DNA of 64,000 bases from Tigriopus japonicus (Eukaryota > Arthropoda > Copepoda > Harpacticoida > Harpacticidae), in the NCBI GenBank assembly GCA_010645155.1, contig CM021312.1, positions 13,207,125 to 13,271,124 on the forward strand. The letters run 5' to 3'. The notes beneath the pieces are model-generated. The model was not told the origin of the DNA, searched no databases, and saw nothing but the letters and a program-made list of their open reading frames with translations. Below, one piece after another: positions 11,402-22,300 of this stretch (its first letter is position 1; the number at the start of each line of letters is the position of its first letter). A program made the position numbers and the translations under genes.

Positions 11402-13033
11402 GGTCTGGCCCAGGTTTGTGACAACTTTTTTTTTTCTCTTTCCGCTGGGGCCAACTTCCTTGTCTCCATAGTAGTAAAATGAGCAAGTTCTTTCATTCAA
11501 ACATGTCTACAAAGGCTTGTAGATGGCCTATCACACAAATGAGCACAAGCTTTAACGTCCAAGAGACATACATATGCTTTCTAAGGATTATTTTGAAGAA
11601 TTGTTGTCAAAATATTGAGTAATTAACGATTTAACACACTTTTATCCCGGTTTTGGAACAACTTACATGAGGGTAGGATTCCGGTCAGCCATGTTTCGAG
11701 AGAGTTCACATAGAGCACATAGCACATAGCACTTCACATATTATATTGTTTGCAACAGCTTTGAATGAAATTTCACACTAAAATATGTGAAAATTGCCTT
11801 CATTGATGTTTTCACATGCTAATTGTTGCTATTTCAATGATTTTGTTGTTTTCAACCACAGGAAACAAAGAACAAATCCATGAAATGAATTCACCTTCTA
11901 ATTTGCACCATATGGTATTAATTTAGACAAGCTCAGTATCCAATTGCTGAAGAAGTACTCAAAAAATATGCAACACCACAAGGAATAAGTGGCAATTCGA
12001 AAATTGCTGAGTCATTGCAACTAAACATGTCCAGAAAATCTAAGCCAAACAAGCAAATATTAAAAAAGAAATTCCATATGATGCCTATAAATCACCAAGG
12101 GGTAAACAAAAAGATTTGGTTTTAACTTTATGGACAAAGCCCATTGCAACTTGTGTTGAATTTGCACCAAAAAGAAGCATAATGCAAAATTCAAAAATGG
12201 AAAGATCTGTTGAAATACCCTTTATTCAAAATTCCTTGTATTAAGGAAAATATTTATTGTCCTTCAACATCTTTCTGTAAATCAAAATGACATTTTGAAA
12301 ACTTGATGGGCTACTGTCTAACCTTCCATGTAAGTTGTCCATAGCAGGAGAATTCCCTGGACAACTTGCATGGAGGATAAGAGAGGTGCCTATCAAGTTT
12401 TTCAAAATGTCTAACTGATTTCAAAAAGATTCTGATGGATGGCAAAAGTTTCTTGGACCATGTAGAAAATCTTGAATAAAGGGTAGCTCACAAACTATCA
12501 AAGAAATTCAAAAGTGAAAAATGTGACTTTTTACATGATTACCAGGTTTTTTCACATTCTAGTGTTCTGCATCAAGCTCCTGTTTAGTGCATATTGAATA
12601 AAACAAAGTTTTTTAAATAATCATTTCGAGTTTACCTAAAGAAGCTCATGGGAAAAAAACGTCGACACAGTCAGGTTGTTTGGCTTATTGATGCTTTTAA
12701 TCTTTGCTGTTGTTGTTGCCACCTTCAATGAGGAAGTTCAAGTTATAATGAAAGTCGATTTTGCAATCGATTTACATAGATCATGCCAGTAAAGATTGAA
12801 GTGTGTTAAATCGTTAATTACTCAATATTTTGACAATAATTCTTAAAAACAATCCTTTGATAGCATATATCTGTCTCTTGGACGTTAAAATTTGTGCTCA
12901 TATGTGGGATCGGCCAATTGCAAGCCTTTGTAGACATGCTCGAACGAAAGAACTTGCTCATTTTACTATTATGGAGACAAAGAAAATGGCCCCAACGGAA
13001 AGAAAAAAAAATGTCAAAAACCTGGGCCAGACT
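11402..13033. mobile_element. Non-autonomous element with ~240-bp terminal inverted repeats
   Basis: The left arm, 11402-11645, is the reverse complement of 12796-13033 at high identity, with matching landmarks such as GTCTGGCCCAGGTTTGTGAC at the outer edge and AATTAACGATTTAACACACT at the inner edge. The interior of about 1.15 kb has no substantial open frame. It contains a second short inverted pair near 12315-12375. The left end abuts the 5' edge of the Pao element. Confidence 0.78.
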
Positions 13034-13860
13034 TATCCATTCGTTAACGGTATTCGATGTGATCGACCTCGTCTAAACTGTAAACGGAAACCCAACGCAA
13101 AGGCCCCACTAGTTTTCTTATTGAACGGTTTCTATTTCAACGAAGATAATGTTTCCATATATACTGAATAGTCAAATCCATCATGATAAAAACTTACAGA
13201 CGTAAATGCGGCACACAAATCACAAGAATCCAAAGTTTCACTTCCATATAAATCAACCCAAAGAAAATCTCTCCAAAACCAACGAGGTACAAAAATGAAT
13301 GTCAGCGAAACAGGGTGACACAACCACCTTGTAATACGGAATTAACAAACTGAAAACAATGTCAATCATGTTGTTTTCTTCAAGACCCTAATCTATCTTC
13401 AAGATGCTCAACGAGCTGAATCTGATGAAATGCAGATGTTAGGCAATGTTCAAATTTTGATTTCTGCTTGTTACGAATCCAATCTCAAAAGTCGCCAAAT
13501 CATCCCTGAGCCAGAATTAAAAAAACAATCGTTATGTTTTGAGCAATTGCTTCAAGGCAACATGATCAAGAAACGCAAATGTTCTTTTAAGGCTCACGAT
13601 ATCAATTCTGTTGAAGATATTCTGGAATAATTCGCAATGATCTTGTTAAAAGGGGTCTCAACTCTTCCCAAGAATTACAAAAAAATTAATCTTGGAAAAG
13701 TTATCAGTGGACATCCCTACAAATTAGAAATATAGTTCTCCATCACCATTTAGAGGAATTTGACTTTCCACATGGTCATTGGAAGTATTATTTCTAAACA
13801 GCCTAGAGTTCTATCATGAGAGAAATCAATTCAAAATAGAAGAGTGACAACACCGCCATC
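13034..13860. other. Unassigned DNA with short open frame
   Basis: No known element is recognised. A plus-strand frame at 13430-13630 has fairly protein-like composition and continues past its stop in the same frame for a short way, as decayed transposon or gene sequence might, but no family is recognised. Confidence 0.3.
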
Positions 13861-13861
13861 T

Positions 13862-16139
13862 TGATATTGTATTTGTATTTGTATATGTATAAGAGCCACT
13901 CAAAAACACAATGTGTATGGAAGAGTATTGGCAAGTGATAAGGGAAAAAAAAACAATAAAACGCTCACAAAAACCACAAAATCACACTTCCATAGTCCAG
14001 GTAAGAAGGAAGAAGACAATAAAGATAATGTGGTGAATATAAAATTAGTAGTAAGATAAATTGATAAAAAGGAGTGCACGTGACAAGTATACAACGAGAA
14101 CTTATGGACAATGAAACGATCCAAAAATATGTTAGAAGCTTTGAGAATTTAAATATTAACTTCTGGTGCCGATCAAACGTTTGAAGGAAGACGTTGTTTC
14201 CAGAAGGCGAGTCGATAAATGAAGAGAATTCCACGGATTCACTGTGCGCACGAAGAACGAAGTTTGACGGGCCAGTGACTTTGCAAGAGGTTTTCGGAGT
14301 TTCTGATCGACTGCACACCTGGTAGCCTTTAAGCTCTCATCACGGACCAGAGCCATCACGCCATCATTGGAGAAGAGATTTCGGACAAGCATTTCCCCTT
14401 TATATATTTTGTAAAAGTAGACAAGGTCACTATCAATCCTTCTCTGCTCGAGGGGTGAAAGATACCATTGAATCAATCGATCAGGATAATCTCGACCCAT
14501 CGACTCCACAGCCAACCTTGTCATCCGTCTTTGAACTGACTCGAGAATCTCGATCGAGTATTTCCGTCCTGGTGACCAAGCGGATGAAGCGTACTCCATG
14601 ATGGGACGAACATAGGTAATATATAGCGATCGTAGCACTACAAGTCGTCGGGTAGAGAAGAAACGCTTTATAGTTCCGACCACCGAGTTGGCACGATTGG
14701 CTACCTTTGCACAATGGGTTGAGAAGGACAATTTCACATCGTAGTGTACGCCCAGATCTTTGACTTGGTCCATCTCAGAAATCGGCCTTCCACCAAGAAC
14801 GTAAATAGGCAAAGCTCCTTTCCCCTTCCCAAACCGTACCACTTTGCTCTTTGTGGCATTGAAGGTCATCCGGTGAACACGAGACCACTCATGAATCATA
14901 TCAAGGGCGCATTGCAGTACTATCTCATCTTGAACCGATGATACCTGGGTAAAGATCTTGCAATCATCGGCAAATTTGAGGGAAAACACGGGACTGGGCA
15001 CAACAAGGTTGTTCATATAAACAGTGAAGAGGAGTGGGCCAAGCACGCTCCCCTGGGGTATTCCAGATGAAACGAGACTCCACATTGATGAAGCTCCATC
15101 CAGAGTGACACGCTGTGCCCGATCTAGTAGCCAGTGTTTTATCCATCTCAATACTTTTCCCTCAATTCCCATCTCTAGCATCTTGCCGAGCAACACGCCA
15201 TGATCGACCTTGTCAAAGGCTTTAGACAAGTCCAAATAAATAGCATGAACATCCTTTCCAGCATCCATCACTCGAGAAACATATTCGTTGAACTCCAAAA
15301 GATTAGTTGTGCAGGACTTCCCCGGAAGAAAACCATGCTGATCGCTGGCAATATGTCCACCTTCAAAAATGTGATCCCACAAGCGATCCTTAACCAATCG
15401 TTCCATTAACTTTCCGCAGACGCTGGTAAGAGATATAGGGCGGTAATTCGAAGGTAGTCTCGCGTCTCCCCCTTTGAGCAAAGGAAACACATGTGCGCAT
15501 CGCCAGTCCAGGGGAACCTCCCCTGACGACATTGACCGCGAAAAAATGAGCGAGAGAGCAAAAGCAACCGAATTGCCCAGTCCTTTAAGTAGACTAGCCG
15601 ATATGCCATCTGGTCCAGGATTTGAAGAGCTTTTTAATCGGAGAATGTGTTTGAGGACTTTTTGCGCATCAAAATCGACCCTTAAGTTTTGATTTGTCAG
15701 ATCAGGCTGCATTCCATCGTTGATAGAAGTACATGGGGGTGTAAACACAGATGAAAAATACCTATTAAGTATCTCCACCTTAACATATTTATCGTCGACA
15801 ATAACACCCAGCTCATCTTGAAATGGACCCACTGTGGATCTTCCACGCTTTTTGAAGTACCCGTAAAATGATTTGAGATTTTTCGAACGTGCTAACTTTT
15901 CCTCATAGCTCTCTTTGGCCTTGCGAATATCAGCTTTGACGGCTTTGGCAAAGCGAGCGCCGTCAAAGCTGATATTATATATATTACATATAGCTGATAT
16001 ATATTTTTGTGGGTGCTTCTGTTCGATCTTTGGCCTTAATTTGTGATTACTCAGGGTGACTTCTTGATTTTTGAACACTGGTGTCGTAGCTGAGCTGAAA
16101 AGACATATATGAAAGAGAAGGAAAATCAACTTTAATATG
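13862..16139 (-). mobile_element. Non-LTR retrotransposon (jockey/CR1-like), 5'-truncated, long intact RT
   Basis: Minus-strand LINE. The 3' end (low coordinates) carries a tail of repeated ACAAAT units near 13865-13890, and the 5' part starts at the upstream end of the RT region, so the endonuclease is absent. The RT frame itself is uninterrupted for about 657 codons, unusual among the elements here and suggesting a comparatively recent insertion. It lies just downstream of the PAN/kelch gene terminus. Confidence 0.85.
14156..16129 (-). CDS. LINE reverse transcriptase (open frame of 657 aa)
   Basis: Long open frame encoding a non-LTR reverse transcriptase. Visible motifs in order are SSNPGPDGISASLLK, NYRPISLTSVCGKLMERLV, QHGFLPGKSCTTNL, YLDLSKAFDKVDH, GIPQGSVLGPLLF, the catalytic FADD within LKFADDCKIF, and the C-terminal RRMTRLAVESMG and NPWNSLHLSTR regions. 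These follow the order of the family closely. The first ATG lies in a hydrophobic stretch not typical of the family, so it is probably not a natural start: the element is 5'-truncated and the endonuclease missing. It could supply RT only if transcribed from flanking DNA. Confidence 0.9.
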   Translation of the reverse strand: MIFLLFHICLFSSATTPVFKNQEVTLSNHKLRPKIEQKHPQKYISAICNIYNISFDGARFAKAVKADIRKAKESYEEKLARSKNLKSFYGYFKKRGRSTVGPFQDELGVIVDDKYVKVEILNRYFSSVFTPPCTSINDGMQPDLTNQNLRVDFDAQKVLKHILRLKSSSNPGPDGISASLLKGLGNSVAFALSLIFSRSMSSGEVPLDWRCAHVFPLLKGGDARLPSNYRPISLTSVCGKLMERLVKDRLWDHIFEGGHIASDQHGFLPGKSCTTNLLEFNEYVSRVMDAGKDVHAIYLDLSKAFDKVDHGVLLGKMLEMGIEGKVLRWIKHWLLDRAQRVTLDGASSMWSLVSSGIPQGSVLGPLLFTVYMNNLVVPSPVFSLKFADDCKIFTQVSSVQDEIVLQCALDMIHEWSRVHRMTFNATKSKVVRFGKGKGALPIYVLGGRPISEMDQVKDLGVHYDVKLSFSTHCAKVANRANSVVGTIKRFFSTRRLVVLRSLYITYVRPIMEYASSAWSPGRKYSIEILESVQRRMTRLAVESMGRDYPDRLIQWYLSPLEQRRIDSDLVYFYKIYKGEMLVRNLFSNDGVMALVRDESLKATRCAVDQKLRKPLAKSLARQTSFFVRTVNPWNSLHLSTRLLETTSSFKRLIGTRS

Positions 16140-16374
16140 GAAGCTGTAATTTTGGCAGCAAATTTAAGTTGATTGTATCTCTGAAATCAAGAGACTTTGC
16201 CCCTGTTTTGTCTCTATCTAGTAGCGAATTTTGTAACCTTCGGTAAAACTTCTTCATAACATGCTTAATACATACAACAATGCAAACAAAACGTATATTA
16301 ACAACATAATATCAAATCAGGAGTTCTCTTAAAATACGAAAAAATGTGATCAGAGGAAGGCAGTTTGGAAAACA

Positions 16375-19300
16375 TTAATGGCAATTGAAGGCACTTGATG
16401 GCAGAGTTGACAAAAAGACATATTCTCCGTCCATCAAAGGTAGCTCATGGAATCGTGGAACGCTTCCTTTGTAATCCAACAATAAGATCCCCTTAGTTTC
16501 AGATCGGTAATAATAGAAGAAAGTGTCCTCATACGGCGTGACAAAGCCTCCTCCTTCGGAATATTGGGACAAATCTTCGCTAGATATGGTAAAATTCAGG
16601 GAATTCCGGTCGAAAATGATTGTGTTCTTGAAGGGCCCATATATTTTATTCTCAGTATCAATTATCCTTCCACCAAAAATGAACAACTTCCGATTTCCTT
16701 GGGGTCCATATGCTCCACATTTTGCACGTTGAACAGGTGGGGATGGACCAACTTTCGTTACTTCCTAGAGTCAAGGAGTTTTAGCGCTTTAAAACAGGGC
16801 ATAATAAAATCAAATCTCATGCAAGCACTGAAGTGAAGAATCTCAAATTTAGCAATTCATCTGTCATTGTGACTAGAGAGGGGGGAAATATTTTCTTATT
16901 GACCGCCTTCTCCATTCATGAGACTACCTCCAAGTCCGAAGAGGTCAGGTCCAAAATATCATTTCCCTACAACTTATTTTATTGCCCTACCAATCACTTT
17001 ATTGACCTATGAATGAATCATGACTAGGGACCGGAAATAATTTTTTTTAAACGTAAAATATTTTAACAATATTTCTCCGTTTTTCTCGATTTTTTTAAAT
17101 ATGTTGGCTGTTTCAAAGAAAAAATAAATATTTTCTCCAATATTAGAGTCAGAAAAAATATTTCAACAAAATTGAGAAAAATAAAAGAATGACCAATGCT
17201 CAAGAGGGCATACCCAAAATGAACCCAAAATACAAAAAAATCTACATAAGAGCATTTTTTAGTGTTACTAGACATTCACAACCAAAACTACTGCCAAGCA
17301 CGAAAAAAAACTGCGCCATCTGTCGAGGCAAAATGAAAATTGTATTTTTAAATCAATTACATGTCAAGTATGCCTCCATCCACGGCAAATGCATAAATTC
17401 AACAAAAACAAATTTGGAAAATTGGTGCACACAGACAAAAATACCAAAAAAATGGCATTGTCAAAAAACATTTCTTAAATATTCGGCTTTTTTTCAAATA
17501 TTTAGCAAATATTTAGGGCTCTTGAATATAAAATATATTGGATATTTTGACACTTTTTTGCAAATATTTTTCCGGACCCTGATCATGACTTTACAAATAC
17601 ATCTCAAACGCACAATTACTTGTATCTCTGAAGTCCCCATCTCATTGACGGGGCATGATCCAGTGGAGTAGTCGTGGTAGGCTTTTGTACTGAGGCATTG
17701 AGTAGTCAACACACAAACTGATGTACTTGAGGTGAACAGAGCTAGAGTTCTAGGGAGAGAAATGACACTCCCAGCCAGCCACTTGCCTTCATTTCAGTTT
17801 TGATCCCCCTTCACTTGCCTGAAGTTGGGCAGGATCACCCTAATGTGTTCTAAAAAGAAGAATAGCCTGACGGCCCAGGCAGAAATTTGTTGATTTTTGA
17901 ATCAAATTTGTAGATGTCGTGGGTTGAAAAAATAAGTAATTTGCCAACTAATTGAAATCCAATACTCCTCCAAACATTCAAATCAAATTGGATCTTGAAT
18001 AGATTACTTGGAATTGAAATAGAAGGTCTCCAAAAAAGGGGGAACGCCGAGGTTGAGTTCACCCACTTTTAGGAATTGCATGTTAGTTTATGCGCATCAA
18101 GAGAATGAATCCTTAGTCAAGTTGACCAAATCTTAAAACAAAGAAAGTTAAGTAGAAGTTGTGAAACATAAATGATGAAATTAGGTTATCTTTGGTGCTT
18201 TATCTTGTATCTGTTTATCTCTTGTGTAAGCCTAAAAATGTGTCTCCGGTCACCAACTGTTGAGAGGACAAAAGTGCGGGAACACTCGAAAAAAATAATT
18301 TATTTTTGCGATATTGAAAAGCTTTATAAAATCTATGGGAATTAGTTTTCTCATATAACTAGCGTTTTTCGGCCTTTTGGGGTCAAAATTGGACCATTCA
18401 AAGTCAAATAACTCAGCTGTTGCTGAATGAATTTTTACTCAATTTGAATTCATAAGATAACTAAATGATCTCTAAATATGGGTCAAATAGTTTACTAAAA
18501 GATGTTATAATTAATAGATTTTTAGGTATGTCACTTTTTCCCTTGGCCTAAACTTACATAATACAATAAAGGTAAAGTTGTTCCCCATTAAATTGTGGGT
18601 CCAAAAAGTGCCATGATGTGTTTGGGTATTTTGATTCAAACCTAAAAAGCCATTCGGAACACCGTGTGTAGTGATGAACCGAAAGGGCTCATAACCGAAA
18701 CCGAAAGTTTCGGCCGAAAGAGGGCTTAACCAAAACCGAAACCGAAAGCAGCTGACTACAAAATTGTATAAATGAAAAATCCACTTTAAAAATGAAATTG
18801 CTCATGTTTTTGATGTTGGGTAGTCGCAAATTTTGAGAAATCGATAAATTTAAATTAAGAGGCTTTTGGACGAAAAAATTTTCGATTTTTTTTTTTTTTT
18901 TTTCTTTTTTTTGTCAAACTCCATCCTTTACAATGCATGTCTGCTTTCGATTTCGGTAGGCATAACCAAAACCGAAACCGAAATTTCGGCCGAGAGCGCT
19001 TTGGGTCCATCACCAAGTTATTGGTAGTGTGCATCAACAACACTCAATAAACTTTTTGAGCCCAAGACATCCAACATTTGTCCCTTTGTTGAGACTAGTC
19101 CACACGACACCTGTTCTGTATCTGAATGTCGTTTCTATGCTCTCCTTCCTTCCTCGTATTGTGTGTTCCTCCTTCTTATATAAACGTGTAGTTTCGTTTG
19201 TTATATATCCATTCTTCCTTCATCATTCTACCGAATAAACTTGTCCACCGATCTCCCGGTTTCCCATGTTTTGTCGTAGTAGTACATAACATGGCGCAGC

Positions 19301-22300
19301 GTTGGAAACTTCAATCGTGTTGAAGTGATCGAACCACTGGGATTCCGAGGACGTCGTTGTGTGGTGGATTGGAGATGGATCCAAACGTCGAGCAAGTCCC
19401 TCTGTCAGTGTTGGAGAGGAGACGTGGTGTGCTCCGTTTGAAGGCGTGTCGCGCCCTTGAAGCCCTCAAATTTCGCACCGAGGGTCTTCAATCTATGGAC
19501 GTGTCATCCATCGAGTTTTGTCAAATCTCAAGCCTGGAGATGGATCTCCAAGCCGTGGAAGCCCATTGTGAGGCATATGGGGACGCTCAAATCGAGGTCC
19601 AGTGTGTGGCTGAGGTTGCCGAGGATGAAGATGATCGTGTCTTCTGTGAGCTCCAAAGTACGTTGGTCTCATTGGAGCNNNNNNNNNNNNNNNNNNNNNN
19701 NNNNNNNNNNNNNNNNNNNNNNNNNNNNNNNNNNNNNNNNNNNNNNNNNNNNNNNNNNNNNNNNNNNNNNNNNNNNNNNNNNNNNNNNNNNNNNNNNNNN
19801 NNNNNNNNNNNNNNNNNNNNNNNNNNNNNNNNNNNNNNNNNNNNNNNNNNNNNNNNNNNNNNNNNNNNNNNNNNNNNNNNNNNNNNNNNNNNNNNNNNNN
19901 NNNNNNNNNNNNNNNNNNNNNNNNNNNNNNNNNNNNNNNNNNNNNNNNNNNNNNNNNNNNNNNNNNNNNNNNNNNNNNNNNNNNNNNNNNNNNNNNNNNN
20001 NNNNNNNNNNNNNNNNNNNNNNNNNNNNNNNNNNNNNNNNNNNNNNNNNNNNNNNNNNNNNNNNNNNNNNNNNNNNNNNNNNNNNNNNNNNNNNNNNNNN
20101 NNNNNNNNNNNNNNNNNNNNNNNNNNNNNNNNNNNNNNNNNNNNNNNNNNNNNNNNNNNNNNNNNNNNNNNNNNNNNNNNNNNNNNNNNNNNNNNNNNNN
20201 NNNNNNNNNNNNNNNNNNNNNNNNNNNNNNNNNNNNNNNNNNNNNNNNNNNNNNNNNNNNNNNNNNNNNNNNNNNNNNNNNNNNNNNNNNNNNNNNNNNN
20301 NNNNNNNNNNNNNNNNNNNNNNNNNNNNNNNNNNNNNNNNNNNNNNNNNNNNNGTTCCTCCTTCTTATATAAACGTGTAGTTTCGTTTGTTATATATCCA
20401 TTCTTCCTTCATCATTCTACCGAATAAACTTGTCCACCGATCTCCCGGTTTCCCATGTTTTGTCGTAGTAGTACATAACATATACATATACATATACATA
20501 GTACATAACCTTTTCGAACGTGGGTGAGTGCTGTCAGGGCATGGGGTGTTATTGCGTTGGTGTGACGCGTCAAGCGGAGTCACCTTCCTGGAACTTTGGA
20601 GGAGACCAGGACGACCTCGGTTAGCAATAACAACATTTAGCTGACCATTGAAGTCCAGAGGCATTGTGATACATTTTTGATAAAATCATCTTGTGATTCC
20701 AAAAACCAAACAACCAAAGATTTACACTACAAAAACATTTGGCCATCTCCGGAGTTTTGTTCAATTTTCTAAAGCCTAAAAACACGCTTCAATAAAAAAG
20801 TACTCAATCAAAAATTTGTAAAATACCTCAATAAATTGAGTCAATCAAATTACCTCCAAAAATTGCTATTTGTTCAAAAATATCTCAAATTTTTTTGAAG
20901 AAAACTGGGAAAAATTTGAATATTATGTTTTTAGACAATAAATTTCAAATCCAGTCTCTAAAGTTTTTTTGGGGGGTAACATTTCTAGTCTGACCTTCAT
21001 TTCAATCATCCATTTCAATCATCAATCCGACTATTTATTTCTAAAAAGGTTTCGAACTTGAAAAAGTCTGACATATTGTCAACTCAACCCATACAACAAA
21101 AAATATTCACGCAATTTGCATTCTATTTTGGCAACACTGAACATTCTTATGTTGTTGAACACTTGTTCGGGATAATTGAAAACTTGTATATATTTCAGAT
21201 ATTTTGAATGAAAAGTTATGAAACGGACTGTAACCTTATTTAAGCTCATTCGATTGGATGTTACTTATGATGCTCTTTAAGACTTACAAACGCAAAATTG
21301 ATTATTATTTCTAATACTTTAGGTAATGTCCCAGCTAAGGGTGTCAACCATCGTTATGAAACGTCTGGAATTTCTGCGCCAAAGCGAAAAAATATTTATT
21401 GACCGCCTTCTCCTTTTATGAGACTTCCTCCAAGCCCGAAGAGGTCAGGTCCAAAATATTATTCCCCCTACAACTTACTTTACTACCCTACAAATCATTT
21501 TATTACCCTATCAATCACTTTATTGCCCTATGAATGCATCATGCCTTTACAAATACATCTCAGACGCACAATTACTTGCATGTCTGAAGCCTTTTCTCTT
21601 TGACGGGGAATGATCCACTGATGAAGTCGTGGTAGGCTTTTATACCATGGCACTGAGTAGCCAACACACCAACTGATGTACTTGAGGTGAACGGAGCTTG
21701 TTCCTAATACCGGTATGACGAACATTACCCATGACGTCACTTCAGAGCATTCAGGATCAGAATTTCTTATTGCGTTGGAAGTATTAAGTTACATGATATT
21801 CTTTCAATCGTATTGTTATTTGTGTCAAAGAAAATATGATCCACGTGTGTTGCACACTATTTTCAATGTTATTTAAGCATTGAATCCCTATTTTTATGTT
21901 TGCCGCTCTGAACATTTTCATTTCTGCTGCCCTGAATTTTATGCCTTCTCTCAGCACGAGGAGAGGAAGACGGTCGGACGGTCGTTCTCCTTGATCAGTA
22001 AAATCAGGAACGCTGCCAACAGCGACAAGACGGTCTATTTAAAGGAAAACATAGTTTTTTTTGTCGGTCTATTTCCATGAATATTTTATGGGGCAATCTG
22101 GTTACACAATGACTTGGCGACTTAAAAACATGTCATTTTGCAACATGAAATAGAATTATGAACAAACCATACTCATGAATGCACCAAGTGTATCTGTTGA
22201 CCTTTTCTTCAATTCTTCGACAGCATACCTGATACGTCGAGTCTTGACTCAGGACTGATGAAGTGTTTCTCACTCGACCACATCAAACTTAAATTTTTTT

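Larger units (their letters stand above)
19028..20480 (+). mobile_element. LTR retrotransposon (BEL/Pao-like) containing an assembly gap
   Basis: The 127 bp at 19165-19291 recur identically at 20354-20480 after the gap, marking the ends of the 5' and 3' LTRs; both finish GTACATAACA. A primer-binding-site-like TGGCGCAGCG follows the 5' LTR at 19292, and a gag-like frame starts at ATG 19375. A TATATAA box lies inside the LTR near 19177. The start of the LTR (about 19028) is inferred from a TGT. The 675 Ns almost certainly replace several kilobases of collapsed internal sequence. Confidence 0.82.

Noticed and set aside
19357..20427. A 356-codon open frame crossing the N run
   Set aside because: Most of it is unknown residues; only the segment before the gap has meaning and the part after it is LTR.
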